Shown here in pieces: positions 1 through 7,159 of a stretch of 17,771 nt of DNA. The notes beneath the pieces were generated by a model, which ran no database searches, was not told the origin of the DNA, and saw nothing but the letters and a program-made list of their open reading frames with translations. The DNA is from Firmicutes bacterium UBA1393 (GTDB lineage: Bacteria; Bacillota; DTU025), in the NCBI GenBank assembly GCA_002305255.1, contig DBQN01000041.1, positions 2,247 to 20,017 on the forward strand, given 5' to 3'. Position 1 is the stretch's first letter; each line of letters starts with the position of its first letter. A program made the translations under genes and the position numbers.

Positions 1-1
1 G

Positions 2-493
2 GCCGGTGGCATCAGCTACAGTCACACACTGCTCGATGCGCTGATGTCGATTCCGCAGGCGTGCGCAATCAAGCTGGCCACGCTCGATAGCGTCACGACC
101 TATCAGGATGTGGCGCGCGTCATAAACGAGAAGCACCCTGACATCAGCCTCATCACCGGCGAAGACCGCATGGTGGGCTATACCCTCATGAGAGGTGGCG
201 TCTCCGCTCTGATCGGCATGGGGTCTGCCTGCACGAAGCCTCAGGTCGACCTGCTCAACCACTGGTTCTCCGGTAACGCCGCTGCCTTCCTGGATCTCTC
301 GTCGAAGGTAGACGATTTCTCCGAAGTCACCTTCGCTAAACCCATGGACTGGTACATCATACGGCAGCTCTGGTGCCTGGTGCTTGAGGGAGTGATCCCG
401 GAAGACGCCGCCCACGACGTGCTGGGCCGCACGATCAGCCGCGACGAGGTGCGGCTTCTCGAAGCCACCATGAAGCGCCTCGGTTGGTTGTAA
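2..493 (+). CDS. DapA-family aldolase/lyase, C-terminal part (5' end outside window)
   Basis: This is the C-terminal half of a dihydrodipicolinate synthase / N-acetylneuraminate lyase family protein, a TIM barrel that makes or breaks C-C bonds in 2-keto acids through a Schiff base. The reading frame is open from base 2, so the true start lies upstream; an internal ATG at 44 is not a credible start. The lysine in the segment CAIKLATLD (codon 71-73) matches the Schiff-base lysine of the family (GIKEATGN in DapA). The segment ITGEDRMVGYTLMRGGVSALIGMGSA matches the following strand and loop, usually SGDD...GG.G.IS, and is split here as ITGEDRMVGY then TLMRGGVSALIG. About 140 N-terminal residues should be missing. 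The substrate is not readable; next to sugar-type oxidoreductases, a 2-keto-3-deoxy sugar acid aldolase is as likely as a true DapA. Only 31 bases separate it from the next gene, so it is probably the same operon. Confidence 0.85.
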   Translation, partial: AGGISYSHTLLDALMSIPQACAIKLATLDSVTTYQDVARVINEKHPDISLITGEDRMVGYTLMRGGVSALIGMGSACTKPQVDLLNHWFSGNAAAFLDLSSKVDDFSEVTFAKPMDWYIIRQLWCLVLEGVIPEDAAHDVLGRTISRDEVRLLEATMKRLGWL

Positions 494-524
494 GGCTGCG
501 ACGTAGGGTGGGAGGGAAGAGGCA

Positions 525-1628
525 GTGAGGTTCGGCGTCATCGGGTTGCAGCATTTCCACGTGCATGACATGATCGCCGGCATGATGCGCGAGCCGGGAG
601 CTGACGTCATCGCCATCGCCGAACCCGATGACACCGCATGGGCACGCGCGGGTGCACGCTATGGCCTGAAGCGATACCGCGACTACAGGCAGATGCTTGA
701 CGCAGAGCATCTCGACGCAGTCGGGATAGTGAACATCCCGGGCGACAGGGCGGAAGTTGCAGCTGAGTGCCTCGGGCGAGGGTTGCACGTGTTGTGCGAC
801 AAGCCCGCGGCGGTGAACTGGAGCGGACTGAATCTTCTTGCTGACGCAGTCCGGGAAGCCGGCAGCGCGGTGCTGTTTCCCTTCTTCACCGTGAGATACG
901 AGCGGCCGGTGGTCACGCTGAGAGAGCTCGTGACCCGGGGCACGCTCGGCAAGATAGCTAGCTTTGTTTCGATGCGTCCGCACAAATTGATGCCACAGGC
1001 CAGGCCAGAGTGGTTCTGGGATCGCGATCGTTACGGGGGAGTCATCGTCGACCTTGGAATACACGATGTAGACATCTACCGGTGGTTCCTTGGCGATCTG
1101 GCCCCGCAGGCGCGAAGCTGCAGTGTGTCGGCAAGTCACTCGCTCGTGGGGGCGGGCATGGTCTCAAGCGAAGCAACGGGCGAGCGGAAGGAGCACGCCT
1201 TCTCTGATGTGGGGCACTTCATGCTTGTTCCGTCGGCGCCTGCAGCCTGCCCAACGGCTGTGTTCAGGGTAGACTGGCTCACTCCCGACGCAGAGCCCAT
1301 GCATGGTGACTGCCGCTACTTCGTCGTCGGCACGGACGGCGTGGCCGAGGTCAGAACCACGGGTGGACTGCCTGGCGAAGGGGAGTCACTGCACCTGGTC
1401 ACCAGGACGCAACCCCCACGCAGCATCGAGCTTAAGGCTGCTGGCACGACGATATTTGCCGACTTCGCCGATGCGGCTCGCGGTGTCCGCCCGGCGGCGA
1501 TCTCGGCTGATGAGTTCATAGAGGCAAACGCCATCGTGTTGATGGCGCGCGATGCGGCCGATGCGGCCGACGCTCGTGACGCTGCCAACATGGCGCGCCG
1601 CGATGGCATACACAGGTGCAATGGATGA
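525..1628 (+). CDS. Gfo/Idh/MocA-family oxidoreductase (first of two)
   Basis: An NAD(P)-dependent dehydrogenase of the Gfo/Idh/MocA family, which usually oxidises a hydroxyl of a sugar, inositol or sugar derivative in the cytoplasm. The N-terminal Rossmann domain starts at FGVIGLQHFHVHD, where the second glycine of GxGxxG is replaced by Gln. The EKP signature appears as CDKP with Lys93. The C-terminal domain carries GGVIVDLGIHDVD (residues 171-183), whose Asp and His are the usual catalytic and substrate ligands. The GTG at 525 is chosen because it begins directly at the first beta strand and follows GGGAGGGAAGAGG. Length, 367 residues, is normal. The last 30 or so residues are an unusual Ala/Asp-rich tail (RDAADAADARDAA) encoded by a short tandem repeat. 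The substrate is unknown; a second, different family member follows immediately. Confidence 0.9.
   Translation: MRFGVIGLQHFHVHDMIAGMMREPGADVIAIAEPDDTAWARAGARYGLKRYRDYRQMLDAEHLDAVGIVNIPGDRAEVAAECLGRGLHVLCDKPAAVNWSGLNLLADAVREAGSAVLFPFFTVRYERPVVTLRELVTRGTLGKIASFVSMRPHKLMPQARPEWFWDRDRYGGVIVDLGIHDVDIYRWFLGDLAPQARSCSVSASHSLVGAGMVSSEATGERKEHAFSDVGHFMLVPSAPAACPTAVFRVDWLTPDAEPMHGDCRYFVVGTDGVAEVRTTGGLPGEGESLHLVTRTQPPRSIELKAAGTTIFADFADAARGVRPAAISADEFIEANAIVLMARDAADAADARDAANMARRDGIHRCNG
1551..1568 (+). repeat. 9-bp tandem repeat (2 copies of GATGCGGCC)
   Basis: Two exact back-to-back copies of GATGCGGCC lie inside the 3' end of the first Gfo/Idh gene. A degenerate GACGCTCGTGACGCTGCC follows. Together they encode the Asp-Ala-Ala-rich tail of the protein. 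The unit length is a multiple of three, so changes in copy number would keep the frame. Confidence 0.8.
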
Positions 1629-1638
1629 GCACTACATG

Positions 1639-1645
1639 AAGGAGG
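1639..1645 (+). promoter_or_regulatory. Ribosome binding site deciding a TTG start
   Basis: AAGGAGG lies 8 bases before the TTG at 1654. It favours TTG 1654 over the in-frame ATGs at 1621 and 1636 and over the far upstream ATG at 1552, none of which has a comparable site. Confidence 0.7.
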
Positions 1646-1653
1646 GTTCAGGC

Positions 1654-2718
1654 TTGCGGAAAGTCAGAATCGGGATCGTGGGGTCGAAGTTCGCGGCCAA
1701 TCTGCATGCGACGGCCTACTCCAGGTGCCCACAGGCTGACGTTGTGGCTGTGGCTGCACCTGACAACCTGCACGAATTCGCCGACGAATTCGGCATACCC
1801 GAACGCTACAACAGCTATGAGGAGATGTTCGGCTCGGCATCGCTCGACTTAGTGAGCGTGTGCAGTCCGAACTTCCTTCACCACCCAATCGTCAAGGCGG
1901 CGGCAGAGGCAGGGCTCAACGTAGTGTGCGAGAAGCCCCTTGCCACCACTGTCGAAGATGGAGCTGACATGGTGCGCACCTGCCGCGATAAGGGCGTCAA
2001 GCTCTTCTACGCTGAAGACTGGCTCTTCGCGCCGGCGATACTCAGAGCCAAGCAGGTGATCGACGAGGGCGCCATCGGCGACATCCTGTTCATCAAGGCC
2101 AAGGAGACTCACTCCGGATCTCACTCTCCGTTTGCGCAGAAGGTGCGCACTTGCGGGGGCGGAGCCATGATCCATCTTGGAGTCCATCCTGCGGCGTTCG
2201 CTCGGTGGCTGGCCGCGAGTGAGCCCGCGGAGGTCATCGGCAGCACTACACCGGGCCTTGACGGCAATCTGCTCCACAAGAACCTCGAGGGCGAAGACTG
2301 GGCGGTATCCATCATGACGTTCCGTAACGGCATCAGGGCCGTAGTGGAAGGCAACTACATCACCCAGGGCGGCATGGACGACCGGATCGAGGTGTATGGA
2401 ACCAAGGGCGTAGTCAGGATCGATCTCACGCAGGGTTCCCCGATATCCGTTTACAGCAGCGTGGGCTATGGCTACGTGCTCGAAAAGGCCGACTCTTCGC
2501 TCGGTTGGACCAGCCCTGCTGTAGACGAGTACGCGTCCCTCGGATACGTGGGTGAGCTGTCAACGTTCGTGAAGTGCGTCGCTGAAGACCTCGAACCGCC
2601 GAAGGGCGTGTCAGGAGAAGATGGTCTGGCAGCGCTGGCAATGGTGATCGCCACCTACCGCTCCGCCAAAGAAGGACGGAGCATAGATCCACATGAGCTA
2701 TGGAAGGAGTTGCTGTAG
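1654..2718 (+). CDS. Gfo/Idh/MocA-family oxidoreductase (second of two)
   Basis: A second NAD(P)-dependent sugar-type dehydrogenase of 354 residues. The Rossmann start RIGIVGSKFAANLHA begins three residues after the chosen TTG, which makes upstream starts unlikely. The signature CEKPLATT has Glu93-Lys94-Pro95, the lysine being the usual catalytic or cofactor-positioning residue. GGGAMIHLGVHPA (residues 168-180) is the C-terminal domain motif with two histidines where many members bind substrate. As in the preceding gene, the second glycine of GxGxxG is replaced, here by Lys12. The two Gfo/Idh proteins differ clearly in sequence, so they probably do two steps, or oxidise and reduce different positions, rather than being recent duplicates. 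It starts 25 bases after the previous stop and ends directly against the next start codon, so tight co-transcription is likely. The substrate is unknown. Confidence 0.9.
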   Translation: MRKVRIGIVGSKFAANLHATAYSRCPQADVVAVAAPDNLHEFADEFGIPERYNSYEEMFGSASLDLVSVCSPNFLHHPIVKAAAEAGLNVVCEKPLATTVEDGADMVRTCRDKGVKLFYAEDWLFAPAILRAKQVIDEGAIGDILFIKAKETHSGSHSPFAQKVRTCGGGAMIHLGVHPAAFARWLAASEPAEVIGSTTPGLDGNLLHKNLEGEDWAVSIMTFRNGIRAVVEGNYITQGGMDDRIEVYGTKGVVRIDLTQGSPISVYSSVGYGYVLEKADSSLGWTSPAVDEYASLGYVGELSTFVKCVAEDLEPPKGVSGEDGLAALAMVIATYRSAKEGRSIDPHELWKELL

Positions 2719-3900
2719 TTGAGCAAGACGTCCATCGAATTCGCAGGCTTGACCCTGAAGAACCCGTTCGTTGTCGCATCAGGCCCTGTCACATCGTCAT
2801 TGCGCAAACTCAAGGAGTGCGAGGCCAATGGGGCCGGCGCGGTGTCGGTGAAGCTGATCCTTAAGAAGCAGCCCTGGAACGCCCAGCTGAGGATGTACTC
2901 AGTGCCCGGCGAGGTCAGCATCGTCTGCCACGACCGGAGGCTTGATGAGGAAGTCGGTCTCGAGCTGCTAACCCAGGCTCGCGAGCACACCAACCTCATC
3001 ATCTTCGCAAACATGGGGCACATGGGCGAGGATCTCGAAGGCTGGCAGCAGCTGGCTCTCGACATCGAGAAGGCAGGCGCCCACGCCCTGGAACTCAACT
3101 TGATATGCCCGAACCTGACGTTCTCGGCGATGAGGATGGGTGCCAAGGTCACCTCGTCATATGGCGCCGCAGCAGGCCAGAACCCCGAAGCGTGCTACAA
3201 CATCGTCAAGGCACTGAAGGAAGTCGTGCACATACCCGTGGTGCCCAAGCTCACGCCTAACGTGGGCAATATCTCGGAAACCGCCAAGGCATGCGAAGAG
3301 GCGGGTGCCGACGGTATCTGCCTGGCTGGTGGGCAGTCGTCCCTGCCCAGAGTGGATCTGGAGAACGGCGGCAAGCCCCTCACTCCATTCCTTGACGGCG
3401 TATCCTTCGGCAGCCTCGGTGGCCCTGTTGCTCTCACCCAGTCTTTCGCCCTCGTTGCCCAGGCGGCCCGCACCGTCAAGATCCCGATCATCGGCGGAGG
3501 CGGCATCGCAACCTGGCAGGATGCCATCATGTTCATGATGTGGGGCGCCAGGCTGGCAACGGCGTGTACCGAGCCCATGTGGCGCGGATTCGGAGTGATC
3601 AAGCAGATCACCGACGGAATGTGCAAGTACATCGAGGATCATGGCTACTCATCGTTTGAAGACATCATCGGCCTGTCGCTGCCGTATCTCAGGTTCAGCA
3701 AGGAGCTCAAGCCGGATCAGGTCGAGGCCAAGATAGACTACGACACCTGTGTGCGCTGCATGAGCTGCGTCGGCCTTGGGCACTGCGATGCCATAGTCGA
3801 GCGAGACGGCGAGCCCTTCGTCAACACGGCGGAGTGCGTGGGCTGCGGCATCTGCGTCGACATCTGCCCTGTAAAGGCCATTTCCATGGTAGCGAAGTAG
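2719..3900 (+). CDS. PreA-like dihydropyrimidine dehydrogenase / class 1B dihydroorotate dehydrogenase-type protein with ferredoxin tail
   Basis: An FMN-binding TIM-barrel oxidoreductase (about residues 1-310) fused to a two-cluster ferredoxin-like tail (about 335-390), the layout of the PreA subunit of NAD-dependent dihydropyrimidine dehydrogenase. Family features are NPFVVASGP near the start, LNLICPN (residues 126-132) and IPIIGGGGIATWQDA (255-269), the phosphate-binding end of the FMN site. The second cluster is canonical, CVGCGICVDICP (Cys373, 376, 379, 383). The first is irregular: C344-x2-C347-x2-C350-x5-C356. The loop that holds the catalytic Cys in animal DPD (LACGQ) reads AAAGQ here, so Ala replaces Cys. 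The start is TTG 2719, immediately after the previous stop, with GGAAGGAG 10 bases upstream. No PreT-type NAD(P)H/FAD partner is in the window. It could reduce a pyrimidine or another enone-like ring; the true substrate is open. Confidence 0.85.
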   Translation: MSKTSIEFAGLTLKNPFVVASGPVTSSLRKLKECEANGAGAVSVKLILKKQPWNAQLRMYSVPGEVSIVCHDRRLDEEVGLELLTQAREHTNLIIFANMGHMGEDLEGWQQLALDIEKAGAHALELNLICPNLTFSAMRMGAKVTSSYGAAAGQNPEACYNIVKALKEVVHIPVVPKLTPNVGNISETAKACEEAGADGICLAGGQSSLPRVDLENGGKPLTPFLDGVSFGSLGGPVALTQSFALVAQAARTVKIPIIGGGGIATWQDAIMFMMWGARLATACTEPMWRGFGVIKQITDGMCKYIEDHGYSSFEDIIGLSLPYLRFSKELKPDQVEAKIDYDTCVRCMSCVGLGHCDAIVERDGEPFVNTAECVGCGICVDICPVKAISMVAK

Positions 3901-3901
3901 G

Positions 3902-4660
3902 GTGAAAGGGATGCTCGATTACCGAAACACGACGCTTGAGATAGAGCAGGGCAAGCCTGAGCTGGCCATCTTCTCGATCGGCGCCATCGAGCAGCACACG
4001 GCTGTGCTGCCCATAGGCACTGATACCATGATAATCAGCGAGATCGCGCGGCGTGTCGGGCGCCGACTGGGCGCGTACGTGATACCAACGGTACCCTTTG
4101 GCACCAGCTACGAGCATCGTGGGTTTGCCGGCACCATCAGCATCCGCCCTGACACGCTCTACCACTTTGTCAAAGAGATGATTCTATCCTGCTATGAGCA
4201 GGGAATCATGAAGGCTGCAGTGCTACTCGGGCACGGAGGGCTCTGGACGGTGAAGCCGGCTGTGAGAGACCTCAACTACGAGCACCCTGAAGGACAGGCC
4301 ATCTGGTTATGCCCGTTCGACATGGGCGTCAGAGGGTTGATGTCGCAGGTACTGGAAACGTCTGATCAGGAGGTGCATGCTGGAGAGTTCGAAGTGTCGT
4401 GTATTATGGCCATCGATGAGGCCGCGGTGAAGATGGAACACGCCCACGACTATGTGCCGAAGTGCGGACGCGAGACCCTCGATTACCTCCCCATGAAGGC
4501 AGTGAGCCCGACTGGGGTGTGGGGCATTCCATCGAAAGCGAGCAAAGACAAGGGTGAACGGTGTCTGGAGATCCTCGCGCAAGCCACAGCTGACTACATC
4601 ACGGAGTCATTCCGGAGCATCTCGATTCTCAAGAGCAAAACACCGGGAGGGATCAGCTAA
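3902..4660 (+). CDS. Creatininase-family amidohydrolase
   Basis: A cytoplasmic metal-dependent amidohydrolase of the creatininase family, which hydrolyses cyclic or linear amides (creatinine, formamidopyrimidine, mycofactocin precursor). GAIEQHTAVLPIGTD gives Glu30, His32 and Asp41, with the same spacing as metal ligands Glu34, His36 and Asp45 of Pseudomonas creatininase. GHGG supplies His111, although the usual asparagines of NGHGGN are replaced by Leu. HAGEFEVS (159-166) matches the family's HAGExETS. Length, 252 residues, is normal. The start is uncertain: GTG 3902, one base after the previous stop, or ATG 3911 with AAAGGG just before it. The stop overlaps the start of the first binding-protein gene by one base, coupling it to the transporter. 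No other mycofactocin genes are present, so MftE is unlikely. A role in opening a lactam or amide of the imported compound is inference. Confidence 0.88.
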   Translation: MKGMLDYRNTTLEIEQGKPELAIFSIGAIEQHTAVLPIGTDTMIISEIARRVGRRLGAYVIPTVPFGTSYEHRGFAGTISIRPDTLYHFVKEMILSCYEQGIMKAAVLLGHGGLWTVKPAVRDLNYEHPEGQAIWLCPFDMGVRGLMSQVLETSDQEVHAGEFEVSCIMAIDEAAVKMEHAHDYVPKCGRETLDYLPMKAVSPTGVWGIPSKASKDKGERCLEILAQATADYITESFRSISILKSKTPGGIS

Positions 4661-5823
4661 TGAAACGAATAGCGCTACTGCTCATCTGCACGCTGTTGAT
4701 AGGCGTGGTATCGTTCAGTGCCTCCGCAGCCGACCCCATCGTAGTGGGATTCATAACTGCCCTCACAGGATCGACAAGCCTCTGGGGCACTCAGGAGAGA
4801 AATGGTGCGGTCCTAGCTGCTGACGAGATCAACGCCAAGGGCGGAGTGCTAGGCCGCCAGATCAAGCTCATCGTATACGATCACAAGGGCCAGCCGGCAG
4901 AGGGCGTGTCGGCCTACAGGCGCCTTGTCGACCAGGACAAGGCCGTAGTAGTGGGCGGAACCCACTTCAGCAACATCAGCCTCGCGATCGCTCCCGTGGC
5001 CGAGCAGAAGAGAGTGCCCATCATCGGCCAGGCCATTGAGCCCAAGGTGACTGTGCCTGAGCCCGGCAAGGTGAACCGCTACACCTTCCTGGCACAGCCG
5101 TCATCGGCGCAGCAGGGCCAGATGATGGCGCGATTCGGCTACGAGAACCTTGGCCTGCGCAAGGCCGCGGTGCTTGCCGACAAGTCAAACTCCTATTCGA
5201 CGTCGCAGGCTGAGGCCTTTGCGGAGACCTTCAAGGCCCTTGGCGGCGAGGTTGTGTCTTACATCGAGTACGCCGGTGGCACCATGGACTTCAAGGCCTT
5301 CATTACCCAGATCAAGTCAAAGTCGCCTGACGTGATGTTCCTGCCGCAGTATGCGCAGGCAGGAGGACTGCAGGTTCGCCAGTCGAAGGAGCTCGGTCTG
5401 AATGTGACCATCCTCGGCTCGAACAGTCTGTCAGATCAGAACTACATCGACGCATGCGGCGGAATCCAGAACGCCGCCGGTACCTACCATCTGTTCAACG
5501 TGAACTTCGACGATCCCAAGTTTGCTCCGTTCCATAAGGCCTACGAGGCCAAGTATGGCGAGCCGGTGCAGACTTACCACACAGTGTTCGGCTACGACGA
5601 CATCTACCTGATCGCCGACGCCATCACCCGCGCCGGCAAGGTCGACCCTGAAGCCATCAGGGATGCGCTCGAGACTATCAAGGGCGTGCCGGTTCTGGCA
5701 GGCGACGGGATGTTCACGATGAACCCCGCGACCCACCAGCCGGTGAGTATGCCGTCGTGGATCTTCCGTTGGGCCGCTGACGGCAGCCGCGTTCCTGAGC
5801 GCCTCATCTACCCTGTGGAGTAG
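4660..5823 (+). CDS. Liv-type ABC transporter substrate-binding protein 1
   Basis: A periplasmic type-I binding protein of the LivJ/HAAT family (387 residues) that captures the ligand for the LivHMGF importer encoded downstream. It has a Sec signal peptide: Lys2-Arg3, a hydrophobic stretch, then cleavage probably after SASA (residue 23). No lipobox is present; Cys10 sits inside the hydrophobic core in the wrong context. The mature protein begins with IVVGFITALTGSTSLWGTQE and GAVLAADEINAKGGVLGRQI, typical of the family. Its ATG overlaps the last base of the creatininase stop, pointing to translational coupling. In the first 60 mature residues I count 45 identical to the next protein, so the two are tandem paralogues. 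Family members bind amino acids but also amides, urea and aromatic acids, so the ligand cannot be assumed to be leucine-like; the surrounding sugar-acid-type enzymes suggest otherwise. Confidence 0.92.
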   Translation: MKRIALLLICTLLIGVVSFSASAADPIVVGFITALTGSTSLWGTQERNGAVLAADEINAKGGVLGRQIKLIVYDHKGQPAEGVSAYRRLVDQDKAVVVGGTHFSNISLAIAPVAEQKRVPIIGQAIEPKVTVPEPGKVNRYTFLAQPSSAQQGQMMARFGYENLGLRKAAVLADKSNSYSTSQAEAFAETFKALGGEVVSYIEYAGGTMDFKAFITQIKSKSPDVMFLPQYAQAGGLQVRQSKELGLNVTILGSNSLSDQNYIDACGGIQNAAGTYHLFNVNFDDPKFAPFHKAYEAKYGEPVQTYHTVFGYDDIYLIADAITRAGKVDPEAIRDALETIKGVPVLAGDGMFTMNPATHQPVSMPSWIFRWAADGSRVPERLIYPVE

Positions 5824-5857
5824 GCACAGTCATTTCTAACATGGAGGTGCGTCGCAC

Positions 5858-7024
5858 ATGTTGAGACGAGCAGCATCAATCCTGGCGATCTCGGCACTGG
5901 TGCTCCTGGTGGCAGGGATGGGCATCTCTGCACAGGCCGACGTCATCGTGATCGGCGAGATCGCGGCTCTCACCGGCCCCACCGCGCAGCAGGGCCTGCA
6001 GGAGCGTAACGGCGCCGTGCTGGCAGTTGAGGAGATCAACGCAGCAGGTGGCGTGCTGGGCAAGCAGATCAAGCTCATCACCTACGACTTCAAGGGGCAG
6101 CCGGCCGAGGGCGTGTCGGTCTACCGCAAGCTTGTCCAGCAGGACAAGGCAGTCGTAATCGTCGGAACGAACTTCAGCAACGTCAACCTCGCCATGGCTC
6201 CCGTGGCCGAGCAGCTGAAGGTGCCGGTGCTCTCCAACGCCATGGAGCCTGCAGTGACGACTCCCGAGCCCGGTAAGGTCAACAAGTACCACTTCCTCGC
6301 CCAGCCCAGCTCGATTGAGCAGGGCGCCATCGTGGCGCGCTATGCCCTGGACGAGCTGAAGTTCAAGACAGCGGCTTGCCTTGTGAACAAGGGCAACTCC
6401 TTCGCAACGTCGCAGGCCGAGGCCTTCAGGGACTACTTCAACGCCAACGGCGGAAAGGTGCTTGACTACATCGAGGTTCCGGCCGGCGCGGTAGACTTCA
6501 AAGCACAGCTCACTAAGATCAAGGCGTCTAACCCTGACTGCATCTATATACCCCAGTACGCACAGGAAGCCGGGTTGCAGGTGAAGCAGGCCAGGGAGCT
6601 TGGAATTACCGCAGTTGTGCTGGGCGCCAACACCCTTGGTGTTCCTCCGTTTGTTGAGGCTGCCGGCAGCAATGCGATCGTGGCTGGCACCTACTTCATC
6701 AACAACGTGCACTTCGGCGATCCCAGGCTGGCCGACTTCATGGCCAGATATGAGAAGCGCTATGGCGAGCCGGTGATCACGACCAACGTGTTCTTCGGTT
6801 ACGACAACGTGTATATCATCAAGGCAGCCATTGAGAAGGCAGGAGTGGCCGAGCCTGAGGCCATACGCACGGCCCTCGAGAACACCAAGGATGTGAAGAT
6901 CCTCCAGGGTGCAGGCACGATCACTCTCGATCCCAACACCCACCGGCCCGTTGATATGCCGGCGTGGATCTTCAAGTGGGAGGCCGACGGAACAACAGTG
7001 CCCATGACGCTGATGTATCCGTAA
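5858..7024 (+). CDS. Liv-type ABC transporter substrate-binding protein 2
   Basis: A paralogue of the preceding binding protein (388 residues), aligning essentially without gaps over the N-terminal lobe. The signal peptide has Arg3-Arg4, a long hydrophobic run and a probable signal-peptidase-I site after AQA (residue 27). Again there is no lipobox cysteine. GGAGGTG lies upstream of ATG 5858. Residues in the first ligand-facing loop differ (LTGSTSLWG in protein 1, LTGPTAQQG here), so the two may bind related but distinct ligands while sharing one membrane complex. Shared blocks such as KGQPAEGVS and FLAQPSS are nearly identical at DNA level too. The stop is followed by a 135-base gap with two hairpins before the permease gene, which could let the binding proteins be made in excess. 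Confidence 0.92.
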   Translation: MLRRAASILAISALVLLVAGMGISAQADVIVIGEIAALTGPTAQQGLQERNGAVLAVEEINAAGGVLGKQIKLITYDFKGQPAEGVSVYRKLVQQDKAVVIVGTNFSNVNLAMAPVAEQLKVPVLSNAMEPAVTTPEPGKVNKYHFLAQPSSIEQGAIVARYALDELKFKTAACLVNKGNSFATSQAEAFRDYFNANGGKVLDYIEVPAGAVDFKAQLTKIKASNPDCIYIPQYAQEAGLQVKQARELGITAVVLGANTLGVPPFVEAAGSNAIVAGTYFINNVHFGDPRLADFMARYEKRYGEPVITTNVFFGYDNVYIIKAAIEKAGVAEPEAIRTALENTKDVKILQGAGTITLDPNTHRPVDMPAWIFKWEADGTTVPMTLMYP

Positions 7025-7086
7025 CCCGAAAGCGGAGTAGCACATCACCTAACGATCTGGCCGGCAAGGCGGGGGCGGACATGCCG

Positions 7087-7104
7087 GTGACCCTTGCGGG
7101 TCAC
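7087..7104 (+). other. Perfect 7-bp hairpin in the binding protein-permease gap
   Basis: GTGACCC, loop TTGC, GGGTCAC: a perfect inverted repeat between the second binding-protein gene and the LivH gene. There is no T-run after it, so it is not a classical terminator. It could stabilise the 3' end of an upstream mRNA fragment, or attenuate transcription, so that binding proteins outnumber permeases. It is the first of two adjacent hairpins. Confidence 0.55.
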
Positions 7105-7113
7105 GGCACCGCT

Positions 7114-7129
7114 CCGGCCTCCGGGCCGG
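7114..7129 (+). other. GC-only 6-bp hairpin in the binding protein-permease gap
   Basis: CCGGCC, loop TCCG, GGCCGG: a second compact GC-only stem 9 bases after the first hairpin and about 30 bases before the LivH start. No T-run follows. The pair fits a processing, stability or attenuation element between the transporter's soluble and membrane parts. Confidence 0.5.
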
Positions 7130-7159
7130 CCAGACGCAGGTTGCAGGAGAGTGCATACA

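Noticed and set aside
435..1139. Minus-strand open frame opposite the first Gfo/Idh gene
   Set aside because: Spans the boundary of two real plus-strand genes and shows no domain or ribosome site.
2719..3900. Dihydroorotate dehydrogenase PyrD of pyrimidine synthesis
   Set aside because: The ferredoxin tail is of the PreA/DPD type, and no other pyrimidine biosynthesis gene is present.
3902..4660. Mycofactocin protein MftE as the identity of the creatininase-family gene
   Set aside because: No mftA, mftB, mftC, mftD or mftF-like gene is nearby and the context is a transport and catabolic operon.
5824..5857. Promoter between the two binding-protein genes
   Set aside because: The 34-base gap holds only a ribosome site; no -35/-10 pair could fit convincingly.
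5876..7048. Long minus-strand open frame (390 codons) opposite the second binding-protein gene
   Set aside because: It is the mirror of a GC-rich coding gene; the translation has no recognisable domain and the plus strand carries a clear binding protein with signal peptide and ribosome site.
7094..7159. Upstream start for the LivH gene
   Set aside because: The extra residues are Pro/Arg-rich, overlap the hairpins and are absent from LivH proteins; GTG 7160 has the ribosome site.
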